This document shows, piece after piece, positions 9,060 to 17,935 of a stretch of DNA of 64,000 bases. This stretch comes from Flavobacterium sp. YJ01. GTDB lineage: Bacteria > Bacteroidota > Bacteroidia > Flavobacteriales > Flavobacteriaceae. Position 1 is the stretch's first letter; each line of letters opens with the position of its first letter. Both the position numbers and the translations under genes were made by a program. The notes beneath the pieces are model-generated. The model worked only from the letters and a program-made list of their open reading frames with translations. It was not told the DNA's origin and searched no databases. The stretch lies in the NCBI RefSeq assembly GCF_029320955.1, contig NZ_CP119757.1:3906001-3970000 (forward strand). Reading direction: 5' to 3'.

Positions 9060-10187
9060 TTATATTTGGCATAATTTTTTTGCTGCCGACTCTAAAGTTA
9101 AGTCATCTTTAGCAAAGCAAAAACGGATTAATTTTTGATCTTTATGATCGGAGTAAAAAGTAGAAATAGGAATTGCAGCAACGCCATGATCGATAATTAG
9201 ATTTTTGCAGAAAGTAACATCGTCTTCGTTCGATATATTAGCATAAGAAGCAACTTGGAAGTAAGTTCCTTCGCATGGTTTTAATTCAAAGCGACTGTTT
9301 TGAAGCAATTTCTGGAAATAATCTCTTTTTTCTTGGTAGAATTTTCCAAGTAAATTTACATCTACAACATCTAAATATTCGCTGATTGCAAATTGTGAAA
9401 TGCTGTTGACACTAAAAACCAAAAACTGATGCACTTTTTTTATTTCATTCATTAAATGTTCTGGTGCAATGGTATAACCAATTTTCCAGCCAGTTATATG
9501 AAATGATTTTCCAAAAGAGGATACCATTACACAGCGATCTAAAAGAAAATTTTTAGTGTGTGCCGATATATGTTTTTCTTCAAAAGTGATGTATTCGTAA
9601 ACTTCGTCAGATAAAACTATAATGTCTGGATATTTTTCAAGAAGATTTTTTAGCTGAACAAAATCATTTTCAGTCAAAATTTTTCCCGTCGGATTATGCG
9701 GATTATTGATGATAATCATTCGGCTTTTTGCAGAACAAGCTTTTTCGATTGTTTCCCAATTTGGCGTGTAATCATCATTTAAAGCTACTCGAACAGGTTT
9801 TGCTTTGCAAAGTAAAACAGGAGATTCATAAGAATCATAACTTGGATCTAGGGTAATTACTTCGTCTTTTTCTTTTACTAACGCTAGAATTGTGGTAAAG
9901 ATTCCTTGAGTAGCTCCAGCGGTTACCAAAAGTTCTGTGTCTGGATTTATTGTTCTGTTATAAGAATCCTGCGTTAATTTTGCAATTTTTTTCATCAATG
10001 GTGGATAACCTGCCATTGGAGTATATTGGTGAACATTCTCCTTTGATAATCTGGCAACAATATCTGTTAATCTCTCATCTACAGGAAAATTTGGAAATCC
10101 TTGAGAAAGATTGATCGCATTGTATTCGGTTGCCATTTTTGACATTACCGTAAAAATGCTTGTGGTTACGTTTGGGAGTTTACTCAT
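9060..10187 (-). CDS. Methionine aminotransferase (class I/II PLP enzyme, YbdL-like)
   Basis: Pyridoxal-phosphate aminotransferase of 375 residues, close to the YbdL/methionine aminotransferase and kynurenine aminotransferase group. It starts with the group-typical INLSQGFPNFP (25-35). Cofactor-binding motifs are NNPHNPTG (161-168), SDEVYEYI (193-200), and the Schiff-base Lys227 in SSFGKSFHITGWKIGY. It probably transfers the amino group of methionine or aromatic amino acids to a keto acid, for example in methionine salvage. Cytosolic. The downstream TonB-domain gene is encoded on the same strand upstream; no clear operon. Confidence 0.88.
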   Translation of the reverse strand: MSKLPNVTTSIFTVMSKMATEYNAINLSQGFPNFPVDERLTDIVARLSKENVHQYTPMAGYPPLMKKIAKLTQDSYNRTINPDTELLVTAGATQGIFTTILALVKEKDEVITLDPSYDSYESPVLLCKAKPVRVALNDDYTPNWETIEKACSAKSRMIIINNPHNPTGKILTENDFVQLKNLLEKYPDIIVLSDEVYEYITFEEKHISAHTKNFLLDRCVMVSSFGKSFHITGWKIGYTIAPEHLMNEIKKVHQFLVFSVNSISQFAISEYLDVVDVNLLGKFYQEKRDYFQKLLQNSRFELKPCEGTYFQVASYANISNEDDVTFCKNLIIDHGVAAIPISTFYSDHKDQKLIRFCFAKDDLTLESAAKKLCQI

Positions 10188-10240
10188 GATGAAGTTTGAT
10201 TTGGAGAAAGTGTGTTATATAAAATAAAACAATTAAAATC

Positions 10241-10648
10241 CTAATTAATTGTTATAGGAATAGCATATAAAACCCTAACATCTTGTCCCTCTAATTTGCC
10301 AGAAATCCATTTTGGAGATAATTTCAAAACCCTAATTGCTTCAGTGCCGGTATTAAAACCAACATCTTTTATGATTTTTATATCATTCAATGAGCCGTCT
10401 TTTTCAACTACAAAAGTTGCGACAACTTTGCCTTTTGCAGCAGCAGGTTTTTCTTTCGGAATCATATAATTCTGAGAAATGTACTTGTAAAATTCATTTA
10501 ATCCACCTGGAAATTCGGGTTTAACATCTATTCCTGCAGTATTGTAAACATGGTTTTCATCATCAGACATAACACTTACAGTATTTTGAGTCTGACAAAA
10601 GGAACTTTGAGCAGCACAAATTAAAATCAGAATTAAAAGTTTTCTCAT
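10241..10648 (-). CDS. Secreted TonB C-terminal-domain protein
   Basis: A 135-residue protein: signal peptide (1-18, ending SSFC or nearby), then one TonB C-terminal domain (about 42-135). Its typical fold is seen in PEFPGGLNEFYKYISQN, GKVVATFVVEKDGSLNDIKI and the closing VLYAIPITIN. It lacks the cytoplasmic anchor and Pro-rich linker of real TonB, so it cannot itself couple to ExbB/D. It is more likely a periplasmic protein using the fold for other interactions. Such short forms are frequent in Flavobacteria. Confidence 0.8.
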   Translation of the reverse strand: MRKLLILILICAAQSSFCQTQNTVSVMSDDENHVYNTAGIDVKPEFPGGLNEFYKYISQNYMIPKEKPAAAKGKVVATFVVEKDGSLNDIKIIKDVGFNTGTEAIRVLKLSPKWISGKLEGQDVRVLYAIPITIN

Positions 10649-10670
10649 GAATTATGGTTTTAAAGTTAGT

Positions 10671-11384
10671 TTACATTTTATGAATAATAAAAATAGTCGG
10701 TCGCTTATCAATATCTATTTTTAATTTTTTCCAATCAGAAATTTTCATTGTTTTGATAAATTCTGTTGGTAAAGTAATGTCAGTTGCTATACAAAGATGT
10801 GTTGCAGGACTTAGAATCTGTAAAAGATCTTCAATCAGTTTATTATTTCTGTATGGAGTTTCAATAAAAAGTTGCGATTGATTTTTGTCATAAGATAATT
10901 TTTCAAAATGACGAATTGCCGATTTTTTTTCATCTTTATCAATTGGCAAGTAACCATTGAAAGTAAAACTCTGGCCATTCATTCCTGAAGCCATCATAGC
11001 CAATAGGATAGAAGAAGGCCCGACTAAAGGTACAACTTGAATTCCTTTTTCATGTGCCAATTTTACAATTACAGCACCTGGATCTGCAACTCCTGGGCAG
11101 CCAGCTTCGCTCATTAATCCCATATTTTTTCCTTCTAATAAAGGTTTAATGAAATCATTATGTTCGCTAGTTTCTGTTCTTTTGTTTAAAGTAAAAAGAA
11201 CCAGTTCAGATTGTTTCTTTTCAGGATAAACTGCTTTTATTGATTTTCTCGCCGTTTTGTCATTTTCAACAATATAGTGGTCGATAACTTCTATCGTTCT
11301 TCTAACAGTTTGAGGTAAAACATCCATCGGATCGCTTTCGCCCATTGTAGTTGGAATTAAATATAGTTTTCCGAGAAGTTTCAT
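10671..11384 (-). CDS. SAM-dependent methyltransferase, RsmI/tetrapyrrole methylase family
   Basis: Tetrapyrrole-methylase-fold enzyme related to RsmI (16S rRNA C1402 2'-O-methyltransferase). Visible motifs are GKLYLIPTTMGES, the SAM-site GLMSEAGCPGVADPGA, and PLVGPSSILLAMMASGMNGQSF. It belongs to the shorter flavobacterial branch; the rRNA target is inferred. The ATG at 11382-11384 gives the family start MKLLGKLYLIP; a longer frame to 11417 adds eleven residues without family support. Neighbours on the same strand are the LMW phosphatase and dnaA. Confidence 0.85.
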   Translation of the reverse strand: MKLLGKLYLIPTTMGESDPMDVLPQTVRRTIEVIDHYIVENDKTARKSIKAVYPEKKQSELVLFTLNKRTETSEHNDFIKPLLEGKNMGLMSEAGCPGVADPGAVIVKLAHEKGIQVVPLVGPSSILLAMMASGMNGQSFTFNGYLPIDKDEKKSAIRHFEKLSYDKNQSQLFIETPYRNNKLIEDLLQILSPATHLCIATDITLPTEFIKTMKISDWKKLKIDIDKRPTIFIIHKM

Positions 11385-11444
11385 GTGTAAGTATTTAAAA
11401 TTAAAAAATTCAATCATTTCATTTGCTGAAATAATTGAATTAAA

Positions 11445-11912
11445 TTATGAGTGTTTCTTGATAAGTTTTTCTGCAATCAAATCGGTCACTTCGTCAAGCA
11501 TTTGATAGACATTTTTGAATCCGTTTGATGCTCCGAAATAAGGATCTGGAACGTCGACATTTTCGTCTGGAAATAATTCATTTAAAATCAAATGAATTTT
11601 TTGTTTGTGTTCGGGAGTTTGTGCGAGATGATTTACATCGTTAAAATTAGAATTGTCCATTACATAAATGTAATCAAACTCGTCAAAATCTGCTACTTTG
11701 ATTTGTCTGCCCTTTTGAGTGCTAATGTCAATTCCGTTTTTTTTAGCAATTTCAATCGAACGTTTGTCGGGACAATGACCAACATGCCAAGAACCTGTTC
11801 CTGCAGAATCAACAAAGAATTTATCTTTAGGTAATTTCGATGCTAAAATTCCTTCTGCTAAAGGAGATCTACAGATATTCCCTAAACAAACCATTAAGAT
11901 TTTTACAGGCAT
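11445..11912 (-). CDS. Low molecular weight protein-tyrosine phosphatase
   Basis: Cytosolic phosphatase of 155 residues, the usual length. The CX5R phosphate loop is Cys9-LGNIC-Arg15 followed by Ser-Pro; the general acid is Asp123 in DVPDPYFG. Second Cys14 in the loop can protect the active site by disulfide formation, as known in this family. It starts 8 bases after dnaA, so the two may be co-transcribed. Bacterial members act on phosphotyrosine or, in ArsC forms, arsenate; nothing here points to arsenate. Confidence 0.93.
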   Translation of the reverse strand: MPVKILMVCLGNICRSPLAEGILASKLPKDKFFVDSAGTGSWHVGHCPDKRSIEIAKKNGIDISTQKGRQIKVADFDEFDYIYVMDNSNFNDVNHLAQTPEHKQKIHLILNELFPDENVDVPDPYFGASNGFKNVYQMLDEVTDLIAEKLIKKHS

Positions 11913-11920
11913 TGGGTTTA

Positions 11921-13348
11921 TTAAAGCGTTAGTTTTTTATTAATGTCTTCAACAAACTTTTTAAATTGTTTGTCGGTAGAAACTAAGTTATCGACTGTTT
12001 TACAAGCGTGAAGAACAGTTGCGTGATCGCGATCTCCAATTTGTGAACCAATATTGGCTAAAGAAGCTTTTGTGAATTTCTTTGCAAAAAACATGGCTAA
12101 TTGTCTAGCTTGCACAACATGCCTCTTTCGAGTTTTAGATTGAAGCGTTTCAATATCTAACTGGAAATAATCTGAAACAATTTTTTGGATATAATCGATT
12201 GAGATTTCTCTCTTTACGTTTTTAACAAATTTCTCTACAACGCTTTTTGCTAACTCGATTGTAACTTCTTTTTTGTTGAAAGAAGATTGAGCAATTAAAG
12301 AAATAATAGCGCCTTCAAGTTCTCTAACATTTGTTTTAATGTTACGAGCAACATATTCTAAGATATCTTCTGGCATTTCTACACCATCACGATATAAGAT
12401 GTTTTTTAAGATCGAAATACGAGTTTCGTAATCTGGCTGATGCAATTCTGCTGATAATCCCCATTTAAAACGAGACAATAATCTTTGCTCAATATCCTGC
12501 ATGTCAACAGGAGCTTTATCTGAAGTTAAGATTACTTGCTTTCCGTTTTGATGTAAGTAGTTAAAAATATGGAAAAACACGTCCTGTGTTCCTGATTTCC
12601 CAGATAAAAACTGAACATCGTCAATAATTAAAACATCAATTAATTGGTAAAAGTGAATAAAATCATTACGATTATTCTTTTTTACAGAATCAATATATTG
12701 TTGTGTAAAAATCTCCGCAGAAATATATAAAACGGTCTTTTCCGGATACTTATCTTTTACTTCTACGCCTATAGCATGTGCTAAGTGCGTTTTTCCTAAA
12801 CCAACTCCTCCAAAAATCAATAACGGATTAAATGAAGTTCCTCCAGGCTTGTTGGCAACAGCCATACCCGCAGAACGAGCCAAACGGTTAGAATCTCCTT
12901 CTAAGAAATTATCAAAACTGTAGTTTGGATTTAACTGAGACTCAATTTTTAAATTTCTGATTCCAGGAATTACAAAAGGATTTTTTAATTCAGGATTTAA
13001 ATTTTTAAATGGAGCATCAACTTCTTGCGGTTTCATCGGAACTCTATTAGAACTTGGCAGCTGCTCGGTAAACGGCTGTTTATTTCCATAAGTGTTCTCC
13101 ATTTTAATTTTATAGAGTAACTTTGCGTTTTTTCCCAGTTCTTTGGTAAGCGCAACTTTCAACAATTTTACGTAATGCTCTTCGAGCCATTCGTAGAAAA
13201 ATTTACTTGGAACTTGAATATATAACGCGTTATCGGTTAGCTCAACTGATTTGATTGGTTCAAACCAAGTTTTGTATGCTTGATCTTGAATATTATCCTT
13301 TATAAAGGACAAACAGTTTTCCCATACCGATTGAGCAGTTTTAGTCAT
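11921..13348 (-). CDS. dnaA: Chromosomal replication initiator DnaA
   Basis: AAA+ ATPase that opens the replication origin. The 475 residues show domain I (1-85), a linker, the AAA+ core with Walker A GGVGLGKTHLAHAIG and Walker B VLIIDDVQFLSG, the arginine-finger region QRLLSRFKWGL, and the DNA-binding domain IV with the signature DRDHATVLHACKTV near the C-terminus. ATG start at 13346-13348. In several sequenced Flavobacterium genomes dnaA is placed at the start of the chromosome, so the origin may be close. Upstream, 13349-13536 is AT-rich with only degenerate DnaA-box-like words. Confidence 0.98.
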   Translation of the reverse strand: MTKTAQSVWENCLSFIKDNIQDQAYKTWFEPIKSVELTDNALYIQVPSKFFYEWLEEHYVKLLKVALTKELGKNAKLLYKIKMENTYGNKQPFTEQLPSSNRVPMKPQEVDAPFKNLNPELKNPFVIPGIRNLKIESQLNPNYSFDNFLEGDSNRLARSAGMAVANKPGGTSFNPLLIFGGVGLGKTHLAHAIGVEVKDKYPEKTVLYISAEIFTQQYIDSVKKNNRNDFIHFYQLIDVLIIDDVQFLSGKSGTQDVFFHIFNYLHQNGKQVILTSDKAPVDMQDIEQRLLSRFKWGLSAELHQPDYETRISILKNILYRDGVEMPEDILEYVARNIKTNVRELEGAIISLIAQSSFNKKEVTIELAKSVVEKFVKNVKREISIDYIQKIVSDYFQLDIETLQSKTRKRHVVQARQLAMFFAKKFTKASLANIGSQIGDRDHATVLHACKTVDNLVSTDKQFKKFVEDINKKLTL

Positions 13349-13536
13349 AGATTCAGATAAATTTTTTATTATTGTTATAAAGATTCTCTTAATAAATTAA
13401 GAGCAATTTTATTCCGTATTTCGGGATAACAAATATGTGAACAAATTTCTGTAAAAAAAAATATTTTGGTATCTAATTTTATAAAAAAAAGTTGTAAAGA
13501 GGCTTTTTAAATTTGAATTTTTTTAATATTTTATCA
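13349..13536. promoter_or_regulatory. Divergent dnaA / thioesterase intergenic region (possible origin-proximal)
   Basis: AT-rich 188 bases between divergent genes, with an inverted repeat CTCTTAATAAATTAAGAG (13384-13401). It also has two imperfect DnaA-box-like words: TTATCCCGA on the minus strand near 13425 and TTGTTCACA on the minus strand near 13438, each two mismatches from TTATCCACA. No perfect -7 word for dnaA was found. Evidence for an origin here is weak. Confidence 0.35.
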
Positions 13537-13941
13537 ATGAAAAATCATCAGACTCAAGTGCGAGTTCGTTACTCCGAAACTGACCAAATGGGAGTCGTTT
13601 ATCACGGAAATTATGTGCCTTATTTTGAAATTGGACGCGTGGAATGGCTTAGAAATAAAGGGGTTTCATATAAAAGTATGGAGGAAAGCGGAATTGGGCT
13701 TCCAATTGTGAACATGAATATAAGTTACAAAAAATCGGCGAGATATGACGAACTTTTAACAATTCATACCACTTTCAAAAGTCACTCTTCTGTTAAGATT
13801 GAATTCGACTGTGCAATCTATAATGAGGCAAATGAGTTATTAACAACTGCGACGTTTATTTTAGTATTTGTTGCGTTAAAAACAGGTCGTCCAACAGCTC
13901 CTCCAGATTATATTTTGGAAATATTTAAATCGCTTGAATAA
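13537..13941 (+). CDS. Acyl-CoA thioesterase (YbgC/4HBT hotdog family)
   Basis: Hotdog-fold thioesterase. The 4HBT motif is clear: RVRYSETDQMGVVYHGNYVPYFEIGRVEW, where the Asp of TDQMG is catalytic in the family. With the ATG at 13537 the protein has 134 residues and begins MKNHQTQVRVRY. An in-frame TTG at 13513 would add eight residues not typical of the family. Predicted to hydrolyse short-chain acyl-CoA or related thioesters in the cytosol. Convergent with yigZ, only 31 bases away. Confidence 0.9.
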   Translation: MKNHQTQVRVRYSETDQMGVVYHGNYVPYFEIGRVEWLRNKGVSYKSMEESGIGLPIVNMNISYKKSARYDELLTIHTTFKSHSSVKIEFDCAIYNEANELLTTATFILVFVALKTGRPTAPPDYILEIFKSLE

Positions 13942-13972
13942 TTGTTAAAATGAATGTGATTTTGATGTTAAT

Positions 13973-14605
13973 TTATATTAATTTAATATCAATTTCGAAC
14001 ATTAAATCAAAAATGCTGAACACCGTTTCGGCATTTTTTTTTCGTGTTTTTGTCATGATTTTACCAATTGGCATGCCCGAAATTTCATCTATTTCCATTT
14101 CTTGCGAAGTGATTTCTAGCTTTTTCTCTTTAATAACCCGCATCACTTTATTCATGTTTTTGTAATCAAAAGAAATTAAAAATTCGACATCTATTGTTTT
14201 TTCAACAATTTCACAAACTTCCAAAGTCATTTGAGCCGTTGTTCGATATGCTGAAATTAAACCGCCAACGCCTAATTTTACTCCGCCAAAAATTCGAACC
14301 ACTACTACAAGAACGTTCGTTATTCCAAAAGATTGTATTTGTCCGTAAATTGGAGCTCCGGCAGTATTGCTTGGTTCTCCATCGTCATTTGCGCGATATG
14401 AAATTTTATTTCCAACTCCCAATTGATATGCATAGCAATAATGCACCGCATGAGGATGTTGTTTTTTAAGTTCCTCGATATTAGGTTTTACTTCATCTTC
14501 ATGATCTATCGGAAATGCATAACCAAAGAATTTACTGCCTTTTTCTTTAAACAGTATTTCTTCAGATGCAGATGCAATAGTTTGATAAGTATCGTTAATT
14601 TCCAA
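13973..14605 (-). CDS. YigZ/IMPACT family protein
   Basis: A 210-residue member of the UPF0029/IMPACT family: N-terminal RNase PH-like fold with NDDGEPSNTAGAPI (family signature DGEPxxTAG) and VLVVVVRIFGGVKLGVGGL, then a C-terminal ferredoxin-like DUF1949 segment. E. coli YigZ has been linked to translation stress, and IMPACT inhibits GCN2 in eukaryotes; the bacterial role remains unclear. The start codon is TTG (14603-14605), chosen because it gives the conserved MEINDTYQTIAS beginning and no nearby ATG exists. Confidence 0.9.
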   Translation of the reverse strand: MEINDTYQTIASASEEILFKEKGSKFFGYAFPIDHEDEVKPNIEELKKQHPHAVHYCYAYQLGVGNKISYRANDDGEPSNTAGAPIYGQIQSFGITNVLVVVVRIFGGVKLGVGGLISAYRTTAQMTLEVCEIVEKTIDVEFLISFDYKNMNKVMRVIKEKKLEITSQEMEIDEISGMPIGKIMTKTRKKNAETVFSIFDLMFEIDIKLI

Positions 14606-14624
14606 TTGTAAAGGTTTATTTTTT

Positions 14625-14704
14625 AGCCACAGATTAAAAGAATTAAAAAGGATTTTTCTTTTGCTCGCATAAAAAATCTGTGAAAATCCTTTTAATCTGT
14701 GGCT
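14625..14704. repeat. Intergenic inverted repeat, AGCCAC...GTGGCT family
   Basis: Arms AGCCACAGATTAAAAG (14625-14640) and its exact complement (14689-14704), with a second inner pair AAAAGGATTTT/AAAATCCTTTT. It resembles the GCCACGAATT elements at 46215, 53474 and 55071, in which a GCCAC end is followed by repeating ATT-rich words. It lies between yigZ and the HAD gene. Confidence 0.65.
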
Positions 14705-14731
14705 GATTTTTTTTTAAAGAATTAAAATGCT

Positions 14732-15334
14732 TTACAGTAATCCTTTGCTAAACAAATCCACAACATCTTCTTTCCCAACTTGCAGATTCCAGACTTTAAT
14801 TCCTAAAGTGGCGGCGCTGTCTGTATTTTCTGTTTTATCGTCAACAAATAAAGTGTTTTCGGCAATCAGATTATTTTCTTCAAGAACAAACTGGTAAATT
14901 TTTGGATCTGGTTTTCTCATTCCAATATCAAAAGAAAAATAAACTTTTTCGAAACATTGATAAAAATCTTTGTAAAAAGAAACGCCACTTTTTTCTTCAA
15001 ATGTATTGATGTGAATAGAATCGGTATTGCTCAATAGAAACAAACGATATTTTGTTGACAATTCTTGAAGAAACTCTAAACGATAAAATGGAAAATCGGC
15101 TAAAATCGCATTCCAAGCTTTTAAGATTTCTTCTCTTGAAGCATTAGGCAATTGTTTTTGAAAACCGCCAATAAAATCTTCTGGAGAAATAGAGCCAGTT
15201 TCAAAAGAAAGATTTAATTGATTCAATTCATTATTCCATTCCTTCATTCCTAATTTTTGTAAACCAGAAATTGTGGCAGGTTTGTCTAGATTGATAAAAA
15301 TATCTCCAAAGTCAAAAATTATTGCGTCAATCAT
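14732..15334 (-). CDS. HAD family hydrolase
   Basis: Haloacid dehalogenase-like phosphatase of 200 residues. Motif I is IFDFGD (nucleophile Asp8 or nearby), motif II is LLSNTDS, motif III Lys lies in FDIGMRKPDPKIY, and motif IV is FVDDKTENTDSA. This is the subfamily of small-molecule phosphatases (YihX/epoxide-hydrolase N-terminal-like); the substrate is not predictable. It overlaps the end of ribD by 8 bases, so it is translationally coupled and might supply the unidentified phosphatase step of riboflavin synthesis. That last point is inference only. Confidence 0.88.
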   Translation of the reverse strand: MIDAIIFDFGDIFINLDKPATISGLQKLGMKEWNNELNQLNLSFETGSISPEDFIGGFQKQLPNASREEILKAWNAILADFPFYRLEFLQELSTKYRLFLLSNTDSIHINTFEEKSGVSFYKDFYQCFEKVYFSFDIGMRKPDPKIYQFVLEENNLIAENTLFVDDKTENTDSAATLGIKVWNLQVGKEDVVDLFSKGLL

Positions 15335-16376
15335 AATTCTTAAATTGTATTAATTCGTCGCTTAGAATATTGGTTTTTATGCTGTTTTTTCTTGATATAA
15401 TCGGAGCTTTGGTTCCTGTATGAAAACTGGTTTCTCCAATAAAAATCCGAGCTTCGTCCCAAAGATTTTCATCAATAAAAGATTGCAATGTTTGTCTTCC
15501 GCCTTCAATTATTATCGATTGAATTTGATTTTTATACAAAACATCTAAAATCTGCGGAATTATATTTTGGTTAAAATCAATTACTTCAAATGAAGTATTT
15601 TCTGTTGATGATTTTAAATTTTTATTTGAAAAAACAATCGTTTTAACAGAATCATCAAAAACGAAACTATTTTTATCAATTCTATTATTTTGATCAATAA
15701 TTACTCGTACAGGATTATTTCCGTCCCAATCTCTAGCGTTCAATTTCGGATTATCATCTGCAACAGTTTGTGTTCCAGCTAAAATTGCCTGTTCTTCAGT
15801 TCTCCATTTATGAACTAATTGTCTAGAATATTGATTCGTAATCCAGATTGGCTTACGATCTTGATCAGAAACTTTTTCTGGAGCTAAAAATCCATCTCGA
15901 CTTTCTGCCCATTTCAAAACAATATAAGGTCTCTTTTTTTGATGAAAAGTAAAAAAACGTTTATTCAATTCGTTGCATTCGTCTTCTAAAACACCAACTG
16001 TAACATTTGCACCAGCTTCAATTAGTTTTAAAATTCCTTTTCCAGCCACTTTTTCATTAGGATCAACCGTTCCAACAACTACATTCGGAATTTCATTCGC
16101 AATAATCAAATCACAACATGGCGGCGTTTTTCCGAAATGACTGCAAGGTTCTAAACTTACATATATTGTAGATTTTTTTAAAAGGGATTTGTCTTTTACA
16201 GAACGAACGGCATTGACTTCTGCATGTGGTTCTCCTGCTTTTTTATGCCATCCTTCGCCAATAATCTGACCTTCGTAAACAATTACGCTTCCAACCATTG
16301 GGTTTGGATACGTTGTTCCAAGTCCATTTTGTGCTAGTTCGATGCAGCGTTTTATGTATTTTTCATGTATATTCAC
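15327..16376 (-). CDS. ribD: Bifunctional riboflavin biosynthesis protein RibD
   Basis: Carries out deamination of diaminohydroxyphosphoribosylamino-pyrimidine and then reduction of the ribose side chain. The 349 residues comprise the cytidine-deaminase-like domain with zinc ligands HAE (in GEPHAEVNAV) and PCxH..C (EPCSHFGKTPPC), then the DHFR-like reductase (KWAESRDGFLAP and IIEGGRQTLQSF). The start codon is GTG (16374-16376), four bases after a perfect -7 word, so the mRNA may be almost leaderless. No FMN riboswitch is visible. Confidence 0.95.
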   Translation of the reverse strand: MNIHEKYIKRCIELAQNGLGTTYPNPMVGSVIVYEGQIIGEGWHKKAGEPHAEVNAVRSVKDKSLLKKSTIYVSLEPCSHFGKTPPCCDLIIANEIPNVVVGTVDPNEKVAGKGILKLIEAGANVTVGVLEDECNELNKRFFTFHQKKRPYIVLKWAESRDGFLAPEKVSDQDRKPIWITNQYSRQLVHKWRTEEQAILAGTQTVADDNPKLNARDWDGNNPVRVIIDQNNRIDKNSFVFDDSVKTIVFSNKNLKSSTENTSFEVIDFNQNIIPQILDVLYKNQIQSIIIEGGRQTLQSFIDENLWDEARIFIGETSFHTGTKAPIISRKNSIKTNILSDELIQFKNYD

Positions 16377-16380
16377 GTTA

Positions 16381-16388
16381 CAAAAGTA
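16381..16388 (-). promoter_or_regulatory. -7 promoter element of ribD (TACTTTTG on the minus strand)
   Basis: Perfect TAnnTTTG match whose downstream end is only four bases from the ribD GTG. Transcription would then start at or next to the start codon. Confidence 0.45.
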
Positions 16389-16472
16389 ATTATTTTTGAA
16401 GTTTTTGTCTAATGTTTGAGGTTAAGTTGTGAAACAATCCAAATAGTTATGATAGTATCGAAAAAGTATTTT

Positions 16473-16480
16473 TATTTTTG
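16473..16480 (+). promoter_or_regulatory. -7 promoter element of the GNAT gene (TATTTTTG)
   Basis: TAnnTTTG match 25 bases before the ATG at 16506. It supports that start over longer in-frame alternatives, which would begin upstream of the promoter. Confidence 0.5.
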
Positions 16481-16505
16481 TAAAGATAAAGACCGAAAAG
16501 GAAAA

Positions 16506-16991
16506 ATGAAAAATTGGATTATCAGAAAAATTAAAAAAGAAGACAATAAGGCTATAGCGAGTTTAATAAGATCAGTTTTTGATGAAATGGAAATTCCTAA
16601 AGTTGGAACAGCTTATGAGGATCCTTATTTGGATTTGATGTTTGAAGAATATAGTAAACCAAATTCAGTGTATTTTGTTGTTGAGAATGATGGCGAAATT
16701 GTAGGATGCGCCGGAATTGCGCCTCTAGAAAATGGAGATCCGAAAATCTGCGAATTGCAAAAAATGTATTTTCTTCCTAAAACAAGAGGTTTGGGAATTG
16801 GAAGTAAATTAATGGAAAAATGCTTAGATCAAGCTAGAGAATTTGGTTTTGAAAAATGTTATATAGAAACGATGCCTTTTATGCATGCTGCTCAAAAGTT
16901 GTATAAAAAATCGGGTTTTGAATATTTAGACGCTCCGTTAGGATCAACTGGGCATAATTCATGTCCTGTATGGATGTTGAAGGTTTTATAG
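16506..16991 (+). CDS. GNAT family N-acetyltransferase
   Basis: N-acetyltransferase of 161 residues from the ATG at 16506. The acetyl-CoA loop is LPKTRGLGIGSKLM, preceded by ELQKMYF and followed by AQKLYKKSGFEYL, all typical GNAT elements. The start is set by the -7 promoter word at 16473-16480; a longer frame from 16416 would begin before the promoter. Substrate unknown, cytosolic, apparently monocistronic. Confidence 0.88.
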   Translation: MKNWIIRKIKKEDNKAIASLIRSVFDEMEIPKVGTAYEDPYLDLMFEEYSKPNSVYFVVENDGEIVGCAGIAPLENGDPKICELQKMYFLPKTRGLGIGSKLMEKCLDQAREFGFEKCYIETMPFMHAAQKLYKKSGFEYLDAPLGSTGHNSCPVWMLKVL

Positions 16992-17080
16992 TTAAAGTTT
17001 GTAACAAATCTTAATGAGGAAGACTTATGGAAAGATTAAATCAGTTTTGTTGCTGATGAAATAATATTCAAAAAATTAAA

Positions 17081-17935
17081 ATGAAAATCAAACAATACCG
17101 CACTCAATTTATTAAAGAATTATCGCCTTTTTACGATGCGTACGAAGCGGAAAGTTTTTTTTATTTGATTTTAGAAGACAGGCATAAACTTCGTCAGATT
17201 GATTTGGCGTTAAATCACGAATTAGTTTTTGAGGAAAATGATTTCGTCATGTGGGATGAACTTGTAAATCATCTCAAAAATGAAGTTCCAATTCAGTATT
17301 TATTAGGAAAAACAAATTTTTATGGTTTGGATTTCGAAGTAAATGAAAATGTTTTAATTCCAAGACCAGAAACGGAAGAATTGGTAGAATGGATTATTAA
17401 CGAAAACGCGAGTCCAGAAAAATCTAAAAAGATAAAAATTTTAGATATCGGAACAGGAAGCGGCTGTATCGCAATTTCTTTAGCAAAAAACCTTCCAAAT
17501 GCAGAAGTTGTAGCAATCGATGTTTCTAAAAAAGCGATCGAAACCGCAAAAAGAAATGCTGTGCGAAATAATGTTGATGTAACTTTCGTGTTACAGGATA
17601 TTCTAAAAGAAGAAGAATTACGATGCCAGTTTGATATTATTGTTTCAAATCCGCCTTATGTTCGAAATTTAGAGAAAGTCGAAATCAAAAAAAATGTTTT
17701 GGATTACGAACCGCATTTAGCACTTTTTGTTGAAGATAATGATGCTTTAATTTTTTATAGAAAAATTGCTTCACTGGCAAAAAAATCACTTTTAGGAAAA
17801 GGAAAATTATATTTTGAAATCAATCAATATTTAGGGAAAGAAATGATTGAATTGCTTGAAAATATAGATTTTAAAAATATAGAATTACGAAAAGACATTT
17901 ACGATAACGACCGAATGTTGAAAGGGAATATTTAA
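17081..17935 (+). CDS. prmC: Release factor glutamine N5-methyltransferase PrmC
   Basis: Methylates the GGQ glutamine of peptide-chain release factors with SAM. The 284 residues include the N-terminal helical substrate-binding domain (1-85), the SAM motif LDIGTGSGCIA (121-131), and the catalytic NPPY at 190-193, which binds the target glutamine. Family-typical VPIQYLLG and LIPRPETEELVEW are also seen. Monocistronic; convergent with the MacB-like gene across a perfect hairpin. Confidence 0.96.
   Translation: MKIKQYRTQFIKELSPFYDAYEAESFFYLILEDRHKLRQIDLALNHELVFEENDFVMWDELVNHLKNEVPIQYLLGKTNFYGLDFEVNENVLIPRPETEELVEWIINENASPEKSKKIKILDIGTGSGCIAISLAKNLPNAEVVAIDVSKKAIETAKRNAVRNNVDVTFVLQDILKEEELRCQFDIIVSNPPYVRNLEKVEIKKNVLDYEPHLALFVEDNDALIFYRKIASLAKKSLLGKGKLYFEINQYLGKEMIELLENIDFKNIELRKDIYDNDRMLKGNI

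Noticed and set aside
13950..14165. 71-codon hydrophobic plus-strand frame at the end of yigZ
   Set aside because: It lies antisense to yigZ codons and its hydrophobicity follows from the complementary codons.
15327..16480. FMN riboswitch upstream of ribD
   Set aside because: The start is almost leaderless and no conserved RFN sequence blocks are visible in the short upstream gap.
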